64,000 bases of DNA from Arthrobacter endolithicus (GTDB taxonomy: Bacteria > Actinomycetota > Actinomycetes > Actinomycetales > Micrococcaceae). The translations under genes were made by a program, and so were the position numbers. The stretch covers positions 62,001 through 126,000 of the forward strand of contig NZ_JAPNLH010000003.1 of NCBI RefSeq assembly GCF_026627425.1. Reading direction: 5' to 3'. The notes under the pieces were generated by a model, which was given only the letters and a program-made list of their open reading frames with translations, was not told where the DNA came from and did no database searches. Shown here piece after piece: positions 25,918 through 34,316 of this stretch (its first letter is position 1; each line of letters opens with the position of its first letter).

Positions 25918-26754
25918 CTAGCCGGCTGACAGTTCTGCGGTGATGGCCGCGGCGCGCGCAGCGGCGGCCTGGGCTCCCGCTGCAATAACGCCCGCCAGCC
26001 CCTGCGCCTCCAACGTCGCAATGGCTGCTTCCGTGGTCCCGCCGGGGCTGCTGACTCGGCGGCGCAGGACAGCGGGATCAGCCCCCGGCTCGGTAAGCAT
26101 CAGGCCTGCGCCTGCGACGGTTTCCCGGGCCAGGATCCTGGCCGTGTCTTCATCCAGGCCAAATTCCTTAGCGGCGGCCGCAAGTGCTTCGGCCAGATAG
26201 AAAACGTAGGCTGGCCCGGAACCGCTGATGGCTGAAACGGCATTCTGTGCATCTTCCGGCACGTCCAGCACCACACCGGAGGAAGCGAAGACCTCATGTG
26301 CCAGTGCCAGCTGCTCCGCCGTCGTCGCCGGACCGGCAGAAAGCGCGACGACGCCGCGACGCACCTTCAGCGGAGTATTGGGCATCGCGCGAACCACCGG
26401 CTGACCCTGTGGCAGAACAGAGGACAGCTGGTCCAAGGACACCGCGGCCGCGACGCTCACCACCACGGTCCTAGCATCCAGCGCGGGTGAGATCTCACGG
26501 CACAGCTCGGCGATGCCAACCGGCTTCACGCCAAGAATCACCACGTCCGCAGCTTGCACTGCCAATGAGTTCGCGTCCGGCTCCTCCGCCCCCGCCAGCG
26601 CGGTGATGCCATAACGGTGCGCCAGTTCCTCCGCCCGTTCTACCCGACGAACGGTGGACACCACGGCCGCAGGCTGAAGCTCCGCCCCGAGCAGTCCGGC
26701 CAGAATGGCCTCGCCCATGGACCCGCAACCGAGAAATGCAATTCTTTTGATCAT
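25918..26754 (-). CDS. proC: Pyrroline-5-carboxylate reductase
   Basis: ProC reduces pyrroline-5-carboxylate to proline using NAD(P)H. The 278-residue protein begins MIKRIAFLGCGSMGEAILAG (dinucleotide fold) and has the family motif ISGSGPAYVFYLAEALAAAA and a Ser/Gly-rich SSPGGTTEAAIATLE near the C-terminus. Length and order are normal. It neighbours ppx and lies near bldC and bS22, as in Mycobacterium (Rv0500 area). Confidence 0.95.
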   Translation of the reverse strand: MIKRIAFLGCGSMGEAILAGLLGAELQPAAVVSTVRRVERAEELAHRYGITALAGAEEPDANSLAVQAADVVILGVKPVGIAELCREISPALDARTVVVSVAAAVSLDQLSSVLPQGQPVVRAMPNTPLKVRRGVVALSAGPATTAEQLALAHEVFASSGVVLDVPEDAQNAVSAISGSGPAYVFYLAEALAAAAKEFGLDEDTARILARETVAGAGLMLTEPGADPAVLRRRVSSPGGTTEAAIATLEAQGLAGVIAAGAQAAAARAAAITAELSAG

Positions 26755-26903
26755 GCTGCCATCTTTTCATGCCAGCCAATCCTTGGGCAGACCTTGGCCT
26801 TCCGGTGAAAAATAGCTGCCAGTGTTTTCCCAGTCTTCGGACAGGTATCATCCAGAAACCCGCGCTAGAGTCGTAACTGCCTCATAAAGGTGCGAGTGAT
26901 GCC

Positions 26904-27004
26904 GATTGGATCCGGCTAGTCCGGCTCCAATCACCGCGTCGGGGAGTTGAGCCAATGTTTCCCCCCAATCATTGGCTTACTGCTCCCCGACGCTTTCGCT
27001 TTTA
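26904..27004 (+). ncRNA. Candidate two-hairpin structured RNA with a CCCCCC loop
   Basis: Hairpin 1 (26904-26932) pairs GATTGGA with TCCAATC plus an inner CCGG pair. Hairpin 2 (26936-26993) has GCGTCGGGGAG pairing with CTCCCCGACGC, then an inner AGCCAATG/CATTGGCT stem and a loop containing six consecutive C. A T-rich tract (TTTCGCTTTTTAA) follows, which suits termination of a plus-strand transcript. The actinobacterial 6C RNA has two C6 loops; here only the second hairpin has one. No protein-coding gene uses this strand here. Confidence 0.45.
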
Positions 27005-27076
27005 ACGCTTGCCCAAGATGGCGGCGTGTGAACGCCCCGCGTCGGCGCATGTTCTCCGCGGGTCGTCTGCAAATGC

Positions 27077-28069
27077 CTATCCAGCTGCAGCGAGGCTGCT
27101 GTCCTGCAGGGGAAGCTGTGTCGGATACTCCAGCGGACCAGCATAAATCAACTGATCCAGCCGGCGGAGGATCAGGCCCTCCCGCAGGGCCCAAGGACAA
27201 ATCTGCACGCTGTCAACCTTGAACAGCTGCAGTGCGGCTTCCGCCACCAGGGCCCCTGCCAGAACCTGGTGGGCCCGGGCGGTGGAGACTCCGGGAAGAT
27301 GAAGCCTGTCCGCGGCGGACATCGCGGTTAGCCGCTGACACCACAGGCCCAGATCGGACAACTGCAGATCCCGCCTGACGTACGGTCCCAGTGAACTTGG
27401 CGCTGCACCCGTAATTCGGGCCAGTGCCCGGAATGTCTTCGACGATCCAGTGACAAGATTCGGAGTACCTAGCGTGAGTGTCTGAGCCACCGGAGTCTTT
27501 AGCGTTGCGCGGATGTGCTTGCGCAGGTCTTTCACGCTCTTGGCTGAGGGCGGGTCCTCCGGCAGCCAGTCCAACGTCAGCCGCCCAGCCCCCAGCGCCA
27601 CCGAATTGGCGATGCCAGGCAGCTCGTCCTGACCCATGGCGATTTCAAATGACCCGCCGCCGATGTCCAGGTTCAAGATTGTGCCCGCACCCCAGCCATA
27701 CCAGCGACGGACAGCGAAGAACGTCATTTCGGCTTCTTCTTCGCCGGTCAGCTCTTGGAGCGTGATCGTGGTTTCGCGCTGCACCCTGGCCAGAACTTCA
27801 GCGCCGTTGGCTGCTTCCCGAATGGCCGAGGTGCAGAAAGCCAGTAAATCCTGCGCTTTGTGCTTGGCCGCAAACTCCCACGCCTCGAGCATGAATTCGA
27901 TCAGTTCAAACTGGCCGGCTTCGCTGATGTTTCCGTCAGCATCCAGGTAACGCACCAAGGACAGCGAGCGTTTGTGGGAAGCAAAAGGCACCGGACGCGC
28001 GCCAGGGTGTGCGTCCACCAGCAGCAAATGGACGGTGTTGGAACCAATATCGAGGACGCCAAGACGCAT
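27077..28069 (-). CDS. Ppx/GppA exopolyphosphatase-family protein
   Basis: The 330-residue protein has the ASKHA phosphate-binding motifs VLDIGSNTVHLLLVD at the N-terminus and LNLDIGGGSFEIAMGQ near residue 145. Members hydrolyse inorganic polyphosphate or pppGpp. It has the single-domain length of the actinobacterial Ppx1 (Rv0496) type and keeps that genomic place beside proC. It lies downstream of topA in the same direction, with topA's terminator between. Confidence 0.92.
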   Translation of the reverse strand: MRLGVLDIGSNTVHLLLVDAHPGARPVPFASHKRSLSLVRYLDADGNISEAGQFELIEFMLEAWEFAAKHKAQDLLAFCTSAIREAANGAEVLARVQRETTITLQELTGEEEAEMTFFAVRRWYGWGAGTILNLDIGGGSFEIAMGQDELPGIANSVALGAGRLTLDWLPEDPPSAKSVKDLRKHIRATLKTPVAQTLTLGTPNLVTGSSKTFRALARITGAAPSSLGPYVRRDLQLSDLGLWCQRLTAMSAADRLHLPGVSTARAHQVLAGALVAEAALQLFKVDSVQICPWALREGLILRRLDQLIYAGPLEYPTQLPLQDSSLAAAG

Positions 28070-28159
28070 AGACCCATTATTGCGCGTCCCGGCATCCTCG
28101 CGTTAACCGCCCCGACAGCTCTTGCGCGCACAGTGGTCTCGACGGACATACCTAGGCGG

Positions 28160-28200
28160 AAAAGGGCAGCGGCCGCTCTCATGCAGCGGTCCGCGGCCCT
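28160..28200 (-). terminator. Intrinsic terminator of topA
   Basis: In the transcript, AGGGC and GCGG-A-CCGCT pair with AGCGGCCGC and GCCCT. The result is a stem of about 14 bp with one mismatch and one bulge, followed by TTTT. The 5' arm starts within the topA stop codon. Confidence 0.8.
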
Positions 28201-30949
28201 ACTTCCTGGCCGCGACCTTACGCTTGGCAGGGGCCTTGGTGGCCCGCTTGACCGGGCCACGCTCGCGCTTGTCAGCCAGAAGCTCCACGGCGCGTTCGCG
28301 GGTGAGCTCCTCCATGGACGTATCCCGGGGCACCGTAATGTTCGTGACGCCGTCGGTAATATACGGGCCGAAGCGGCCCTCTTTCACGACAATAGCCTTG
28401 CCGGAGACGGGATCTTCGCCAAATTCCGCCAGCGGGGCCACCGCCGCGCGCACGCCCCGCTGTTTAGGCTGCGAGTAAATAGCGAGCGCGTCCTCAAGGG
28501 TGATCGTGAAGATCTCCTCTTCGGTGCCGATCGACCGTGAGTCGGTGCCCCTTTTCAGATACGGGCCAAACCGGCCGTTCTGCACCGTAATTTCATTGCC
28601 GTCCGCGTCGGCTCCGAGCACCCGCGGCAGGCTCATCAGTGCCAGCGCCTCATCGACACTGACAGTTTCAACCGTCATCGATTTAAACAAGGACCCGGTC
28701 CGCGGCTTAGCCTTCACGGGTTTCTTCGGCGGCTTTGGCTTGCCGTTCTTGTAGTACTCCACCGGAGCATTCGCCAGTTCCTCGGCTGTGGGCTCCGGGA
28801 TGATTTCAGTGACGTACGCGCCGTAGCGGCCGTTCTTGGCCACCACCGAACGCCCGGTCGCAGGATCGGTACCGAGCACACGTTCCTCCGGCGCGGCGGT
28901 GTTCATCAGCTCCACGGCTTTCTCCGCCGTCAGCTCATCCGGGGCAAGGTCCTCCGGAACATTCGCCCGGGCGGCTTCGATGATCTCCCCGGTTTTTTCA
29001 TCCAGGGTAGGGACGGAGCTTTCCAGATAGGGGCCGAATTTACCCACCCGCAAGGTGATCTCGTCGGTGATCGGAATGGAGTTGATTTCCCGGGCGTCAA
29101 TTTCGCCGAGATTGTTCACGATATTCAGCAGCCCGGCATCATGGTCATCACCGAAGTAAAAATGCTTCAGCCAGTTGGAGCCGACCTCATCGCCCTTGGC
29201 AATGCGGTCCAGCCCTGTTTCCATGCCCGCGGTGAATTTGTAATCCACGTAGTCGGTGAAGTGCTGCTCCAGTAACCGCACCACGGAGAAGGCCACCCAG
29301 CTCGGCACCAGAGCCGAGCCCTGCTTACGCACATAACCGCGGTCCATGATGGTGGACAGCGTCGAGGCGTAGGTGGACGGGCGTCCGATATCCCGCTCTT
29401 CCATTTCCTTGGTCAGGGAGGCCTCCGTGTAGCGGGGAGGCGGGGAGGTCTCATGGCCCAGCGCCGCCACATCGGCGGCCCGCAGGGCATCGTTTTCCTT
29501 GACATTGGGCAGCCGGCGGTCAGCGTCCGATTCCTCGGCGCCACGTACCTCATCGCGGCCCTCTTCATACGCGGCCAGGAAGCCACGGAAGGTGATCACG
29601 GTTCCGGACGCGGAGAACTCCGCGTCCTGGTTGCCGGACGGGCCGGTGAAGGGGGCACCCAACCGGATGGTCGCCGTCGAACCTTTCGCATCAGCCATCT
29701 GCGAAGCAACGGTGCGCTTCCAGATCAGCTCGTAGAGCTTGAATTCGTCGCCTTTAAGCGCGCCGGCAACCTGCGCCGGCGTGCGGAAGGAGTCCCCGGC
29801 GGGACGAACCGCCTCGTGCGCCTCCTGTGCATTGGCGCTCTTGTTCGCGTAGACACGCGTGGCGGCCGGAACAAATTCGGCGCCGTACAATTCCGAGGCC
29901 TGCCGGCGGGCGGCATTGACGGCCTCGTCGCTGAGCGCGGAAGAATCCGTACGCATGTAAGTGATATAGCCGTTTTCATATAACCGCTGTGCCACCTGCA
30001 TGGTGCTCTTGGAGGAGAAGCGCAGCTTACGTCCCGCCTCCTGCTGCAGGGTCGACGTCGTAAACGGTGCGGCCGGGCGTCGGGTGTAGGGCTTGTGTTC
30101 CATCGAACGAACGGTGAAATCGGCGCTTTCCAGCGCCGTGGCTATGGCCTTGGCCGATTCTTCATTCAGGTGGGCCACATTTTTGCCGGTCAGCTCACCG
30201 GCGTCATTGAAATCCCGACCGGAGGCAACGCGCTTGCCGTCCAATGCCGCCAACTTGGCCTTGAAGGCCTCCTCGGAGTTCACCGGCGTGAAGGAACCCG
30301 CCAGATCCCAGTAGGAGGCGGACCGGAAGGCCATCCGCTCACGCTCGCGCACCACCACCATCCGGGTGACCACCGACTGCACCCGTCCGGCGGAGAGCCC
30401 ACGGGAGACCTTTCGCCAGAGCACGGGGGAAATTTCGTAGCCGTAGAGCCGGTCCAGCACGCGCCGGGTCTCCTGCGCGTCCACCAGATCCGTATCCAAT
30501 TCGCGCAGATTGCCCAGCGCACGCTGGAGGGATTCCTTGGTGATTTCCGCGAAGGTCATCCGAAAGACAGGGACCTTGGGCTTGAGCACCTCGAGCAGGT
30601 GCCAGGCAATGGCTTCGCCTTCGCGGTCCCCGTCGGTTGCGAGGTAGAGTTCATCGGCGTCTTTGAGTGCCGCCTTGAGCTCAGCGACTTTCTTCTTCTT
30701 ATCCGGCGAGACGACGTAATAGGGCTTGAAATTGTTGTCTATATCGACGGCGAACTTGCCGATGGACGTCTTCTTCAGCTCCGCGGGCAGGTCTGAGGGC
30801 TGAGGCAGGTCACGGATATGGCCGATCGATGCCTCGACCACAAACCCCTCGCCAAGATATTTGCCAATGGTCTTGCTTTTGGCCGGTGACTCGACGATGA
30901 CAAGCTTCTTGCCGGTTTTCGCCTTGGCAGCTGTTGCCTTGCTGGGCAC
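28199..30949 (-). CDS. topA: DNA topoisomerase I
   Basis: TopA relaxes negative supercoils. The 916-residue protein has a Toprim domain with KLVIVESPAKSKTIGKYLG near the start and LATDGDREGEAIAWHLLEVL (acidic triad). The catalytic tyrosine is in NGYITYMRTDSSALSDEA. The C-terminal third has several TopA_C repeats with NGRYGAYV, NGRFGPYLKRGTD and EGRFGPYITDG. As in Mycobacterium, zinc fingers are missing and a Lys/Arg-rich tail (RATKAPAKRKVAARK) ends the protein. It is an essential housekeeping gene and a synteny anchor with the methyltransferase and helicase genes. Confidence 0.97.
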   Translation of the reverse strand: MPSKATAAKAKTGKKLVIVESPAKSKTIGKYLGEGFVVEASIGHIRDLPQPSDLPAELKKTSIGKFAVDIDNNFKPYYVVSPDKKKKVAELKAALKDADELYLATDGDREGEAIAWHLLEVLKPKVPVFRMTFAEITKESLQRALGNLRELDTDLVDAQETRRVLDRLYGYEISPVLWRKVSRGLSAGRVQSVVTRMVVVRERERMAFRSASYWDLAGSFTPVNSEEAFKAKLAALDGKRVASGRDFNDAGELTGKNVAHLNEESAKAIATALESADFTVRSMEHKPYTRRPAAPFTTSTLQQEAGRKLRFSSKSTMQVAQRLYENGYITYMRTDSSALSDEAVNAARRQASELYGAEFVPAATRVYANKSANAQEAHEAVRPAGDSFRTPAQVAGALKGDEFKLYELIWKRTVASQMADAKGSTATIRLGAPFTGPSGNQDAEFSASGTVITFRGFLAAYEEGRDEVRGAEESDADRRLPNVKENDALRAADVAALGHETSPPPRYTEASLTKEMEERDIGRPSTYASTLSTIMDRGYVRKQGSALVPSWVAFSVVRLLEQHFTDYVDYKFTAGMETGLDRIAKGDEVGSNWLKHFYFGDDHDAGLLNIVNNLGEIDAREINSIPITDEITLRVGKFGPYLESSVPTLDEKTGEIIEAARANVPEDLAPDELTAEKAVELMNTAAPEERVLGTDPATGRSVVAKNGRYGAYVTEIIPEPTAEELANAPVEYYKNGKPKPPKKPVKAKPRTGSLFKSMTVETVSVDEALALMSLPRVLGADADGNEITVQNGRFGPYLKRGTDSRSIGTEEEIFTITLEDALAIYSQPKQRGVRAAVAPLAEFGEDPVSGKAIVVKEGRFGPYITDGVTNITVPRDTSMEELTRERAVELLADKRERGPVKRATKAPAKRKVAARK

Positions 30950-31040
30950 GGTACTCCTACATGGGACAGATTAGGTGGGCAGACTCAGCCCCCGAGAGCC
31001 TAGTTCACCATATTTTCTCACTCAACGCGCATTCGCGCTC

Positions 31041-31104
31041 CCAACGGAGTAGCAGCACATGTACTCAAATCACGTTTTAAGTGCAGGTGCTGCGACTCAG
31101 TTGG
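31041..31104. repeat. Imperfect 25-bp inverted repeat at the methyltransferase 3' end
   Basis: The arm at 31041-31065 pairs with 31080-31104 with four mismatches. The central GCAGCAC/GTGCTGC is perfect. It spans the last codons of the methyltransferase gene. It could be a terminator or mRNA-stability element; no T-run follows. Confidence 0.6.
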
Positions 31105-32860
31105 GAGGGCAGGGCAGGAGGAAACCGTCCCGGATTAAGTTGCGGGTCCCGTGCAGCAACCCGCTCATAAATTGGCCCTCCGCTCCGCCGTTTTCTGCGC
31201 TGCCGTTAGCCGCACCATGACCCGCGCTGCCGTTAGCCGCACCATGACCCGCGCCGCCGTTTTCTGCACCGCCGTTTTCTGCACCGCCGTCGTCCCGCCG
31301 GTCCAGAAACGTCGCCAGTGCCGCGATGATCTGCCCAACGGTAAGATCTCCGTCGCACACCGAGACGAAACCGGCCAGCTCGGTACTGAGCAGATTGGTC
31401 CGGCGCAGGCCGGCGCCCTGGCGCAGCAGGATCACCCCGGGGTGCTCCGCTCCGGGCCGCTGGTGTCGCTCCTCGGTGACGTCCGGGGCCACAATCAGCC
31501 GGGTCTGCGGCAGGGCATCCGGCGCCAGCCCGGCGAGCCAATCCGCGCGGTCAACGGCGGCACCCAGGTGCGGGCCGACGGGCTGTTCGATCGGGTACAG
31601 AATTTCCTCGAACCTGCTGATCCGTTCCGCGCCCTGCACCCCGTCCAGCGGGGCAGGACTGCGCAGCCAGATCAGTCCGAAACCTATTCCACTCACATCA
31701 CGGGAAGCGAAGTCAGCCAAATAGGCCGCATAAGACCGCCCGTACAGCGCCAGATCGCGGTTCTGCGAGGCATCCTGCAGCCATGTTTCCGCATATTGGC
31801 CCGGGCTCACTTGTTCGCGCTGGATGAACCAAGCGTCGGTGCCCTCCCTGATCCAGGATTCCGGCGCCGCACTCCAGGACGCGCCGCTGGGAATCTCCCA
31901 GTTCCCCAGCAGCTGCGCTGTACCTCCCGCCGCCAGCACATCCGGCAATCCGCGGACAAGCGCTGCAACCAGCTCATCCCCGGCTAAGCCGCCGTCCCGG
32001 TAGGTGAACCGGTCAGCGGCATCCTCGATACTGCTCCGAGGCGTGATCACGAACGGCGGGTTGGAGATCACGAGCTCAAAAGTCTCCCCTGCCACCGGTT
32101 CCAGCAGGCTGCCCAGCCGTAGATCCACCCGTGCCTGCAGATTTTCCGGTTGAATCCCCAGCTGCGCGGCATTGAGCAGGACGTTAAAGCGTGTGAACGC
32201 CAACGCCCGGACGGAAATGTCCGTGGCCACCACATGCTGCGCGTGTTCAAGCAGATGAAACGTTTGTATTCCGCAGCCGGTCCCCAGATCCAGTGCAGTC
32301 TCCACCGGTCTGCGGACGATGCTCTGCGCCAGCGTCAGGGAGGCCTGCCCTATCCCGAGCACATGATCATGGCGAAGCACGCCCGGCCTCTGGTGCGCCG
32401 CAAGGTCGCTGGCCACCCACAGGTCGGTCCCGTGGCCGCCCTTCCCGTTGTTCGCCTCGTCTGCCGCGTTCGCTTGGGCCGGCCAACCGTACGGACGAAG
32501 GTCGACGGCGGCCCGCACGGTTTCGCAGTCGGCTACCGGACCGGCTGGTTCGATCAAGCGCAGCGCCAGCAGCGCTTCTACTCCGGTTTCCGGCAGCGCC
32601 GTGTTCACAGCTGCCCGCGGGATCGGCTCCGCCAACAGCCAGAGTCTGACGACGGCGGCCAAGGCGCCGTCGTCGTCCCTGGTTTTCAGCAGCGCCGGCA
32701 CGGGCTGGTCCCGGGCAAACGCCGCGTAGGCTTCCGCCCCCAGCAGCGCTTCGACGCCGTCCACCGTGTACTTCAGCGCCGCCAAGTCCCGTGCCAGCGC
32801 AGCCAGAACTTGAAGATCATCGCTGGCGGTGGCAGCAGGAATATTGGAAAAATCGCTCAC
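31097..32860 (-). CDS. SAM-dependent methyltransferase (PrmC-like N-methyltransferase fold)
   Basis: The 587-residue protein has an N-terminal domain of about 180 residues with no motif I recognise. A class I methyltransferase follows: ALDLGTGCGIQTFHLLEHAQ (SAM site), VVATDISVRALAFTRFNV and ELVISNPPFVITP. The NPPF motif indicates methylation of a planar amino or amide nitrogen, as in PrmC/RsmC-type enzymes. The substrate is unknown. Near the C-terminus is a low-complexity insert of alternating ENGGA, GHGAANGSA units encoded by 15- and 27-bp tandem repeats. It is followed by topA in the same direction. Confidence 0.85.
   Translation of the reverse strand: MSDFSNIPAATASDDLQVLAALARDLAALKYTVDGVEALLGAEAYAAFARDQPVPALLKTRDDDGALAAVVRLWLLAEPIPRAAVNTALPETGVEALLALRLIEPAGPVADCETVRAAVDLRPYGWPAQANAADEANNGKGGHGTDLWVASDLAAHQRPGVLRHDHVLGIGQASLTLAQSIVRRPVETALDLGTGCGIQTFHLLEHAQHVVATDISVRALAFTRFNVLLNAAQLGIQPENLQARVDLRLGSLLEPVAGETFELVISNPPFVITPRSSIEDAADRFTYRDGGLAGDELVAALVRGLPDVLAAGGTAQLLGNWEIPSGASWSAAPESWIREGTDAWFIQREQVSPGQYAETWLQDASQNRDLALYGRSYAAYLADFASRDVSGIGFGLIWLRSPAPLDGVQGAERISRFEEILYPIEQPVGPHLGAAVDRADWLAGLAPDALPQTRLIVAPDVTEERHQRPGAEHPGVILLRQGAGLRRTNLLSTELAGFVSVCDGDLTVGQIIAALATFLDRRDDGGAENGGAENGGAGHGAANGSAGHGAANGSAENGGAEGQFMSGLLHGTRNLIRDGFLLPCPPN
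31201..31285. repeat. Tandem repeats inside the methyltransferase gene
   Basis: A 27-bp unit (31201-31227, 31228-31254) is repeated exactly. It is followed by a 15-bp unit CGCCGTTTTCTGCAC in two copies. In the protein these encode the Gly/Asn/Ala-rich insert. All units are multiples of three, so changes in copy number stay in frame. Confidence 0.9.
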
Positions 32861-32889
32861 GCTTACCAGTTTATGGGCGGCTGCCGCAG

Positions 32890-33774
32890 CTAGTCAGCGC
32901 AGCCTTGCGGGCAGAGCAGCGTTGACTGATCCTCCGCGCAGGCAGCGCAATAGAGCGCCAGGTTCCGGCAGCTCGGATTGGAGCAATTTTCAAACTTGCT
33001 GGTCGGAGCGGCGCACCGGACGCACGCACCGATGGTCGCCGACTTTTCACTGAATTCCAAGTGCATGCGCTTGTCGAAGACGTACAGTGAACCGTCCCAG
33101 AGTCCCTCATCCTTAAAGGTTTCGCCATAGCGGACAATGCCGCCGTCGAGCTGGTAGACCTCGTTGAAACCGCGGCTGACCATGAGCGAACTGAGCACTT
33201 CGCAGCGAATACCGCCCGTGCAGTAAGTCACCACAGGCTTATCCTTCAGGGCGTCATATTTGCCCGAGTCCAGTTCTTTGATGAAATCGTGAGTGGTCGA
33301 AACGTCCGGGACCACCGCGTTTTTGAACTTGCCGATCTGCGCCTCAAAGGCATTGCGGCCATCGAAGAAGACCACATCCTCACCCTTCTCCTCGACAAGG
33401 TCATGCAGTTCCTGGGGCAGGAGATGGGTTCCGCCACCGACGACGCCGCTCTGATCCACCTTCAGCTCCCCCGGCGCGCCAAAGCTGACGATCTCGTCGC
33501 GGACTTTCACGCTCAGTCGCGGGAAGTCCTCCGCTGACCCGTCCGACCACTTAACGTCGATGTCGGTGAAGCCGGCATATTCTCGGGTGGTCTTGAGGTA
33601 CGCCTTGACGGCTTTGATATCACCGCCGACGGTGGCATTGATGCCGTCCGGGGAAATTAGAATACGGCCGCGAAGACCCAGCTTCTCGCAGAGTGCGCGT
33701 TGCCAGAGCCGGACGGCCGCCGGGTCCGCAATGGGAGTAAACGCGTAAAAAAGGACAATCCGGTTCAGGGCCAC
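32890..33774 (-). CDS. trhO: tRNA uridine(34) hydroxylase TrhO (rhodanese-like)
   Basis: TrhO (YceA) makes 5-hydroxyuridine at the wobble position of certain tRNAs. The 294-residue protein starts [20 protein letters not shown] and has [18 protein letters not shown] rhodanese domain carries the catalytic cysteine in [18 protein letters not shown], and Cys-rich pairs lie at the C-terminus (CVRCAAP, CSNPSC, CAAC). GTG 33774 gives the usual N-terminus and starts four bases after the upstream gene's stop, so translation is probably coupled. Confidence 0.92.
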   Translation of the reverse strand: MALNRIVLFYAFTPIADPAAVRLWQRALCEKLGLRGRILISPDGINATVGGDIKAVKAYLKTTREYAGFTDIDVKWSDGSAEDFPRLSVKVRDEIVSFGAPGELKVDQSGVVGGGTHLLPQELHDLVEEKGEDVVFFDGRNAFEAQIGKFKNAVVPDVSTTHDFIKELDSGKYDALKDKPVVTYCTGGIRCEVLSSLMVSRGFNEVYQLDGGIVRYGETFKDEGLWDGSLYVFDKRMHLEFSEKSATIGACVRCAAPTSKFENCSNPSCRNLALYCAACAEDQSTLLCPQGCAD

Positions 33775-33778
33775 ACTA

Positions 33779-34249
33779 TTAAGCGTACGCGGCGCGGGCA
33801 AAGCGGCGCATTCGGCGGTTAAAGAAGGCTTCTATGCCGCGATAAATCAGGCCCAGAGCCAAGATCAGGACCAGCCAGAGCAGCACCGCCTGCAGGAGCA
33901 GGGGCAGTGAAAGCGCCGACAGCAATGGTGCCAGGAAGGCAATCACCGCCGGGGGAATCAGAAAGAACACCCCCATTGCCAGCAGCTGGCCCAACCCGTC
34001 ACGTTTGATGCCCGGCACGGAATTCGCGGTGGGCCACATCCGGGGAAAAGGCCCGGAGGCCACCACCAGCTTTGCGGCCAGGAGTCCGGCCCCCGCGACG
34101 GCACAGAAAACGACGACCAGCAGCACGGTGTTGTCCCGCAGATACTGGGCGAACAGCTGCAAAGCGGCAATGGAACCGGTAAGGACGAGCAGATAGCGTC
34201 CGGGGACGGCAAACGGCTCGGAGGTCCTGTCCGCCTGGGGAGTCTTCAT
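33779..34249 (-). CDS. Hypothetical membrane protein
   Basis: The 156-residue protein starts at ATG 34249 ([19 protein letters not shown]). It has four predicted hydrophobic segments: two in the first half ([34 protein letters not shown]) and two in the second ([32 protein letters not shown]). A short basic C-terminus follows. No family is recognised. It precedes trhO with four bases between and is divergent from the helicase gene. A longer frame back to 34318 would overlap the helicase start and is not favoured. Confidence 0.65.
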   Translation of the reverse strand: MKTPQADRTSEPFAVPGRYLLVLTGSIAALQLFAQYLRDNTVLLVVVFCAVAGAGLLAAKLVVASGPFPRMWPTANSVPGIKRDGLGQLLAMGVFFLIPPAVIAFLAPLLSALSLPLLLQAVLLWLVLILALGLIYRGIEAFFNRRMRRFARAAYA

Positions 34250-34316
34250 CTGTCCATTGAACCAAGCGGGACCAAACGGGACGAAAGCCGTCAGCCGATC
34301 GGCGTCACCTCGGCCC

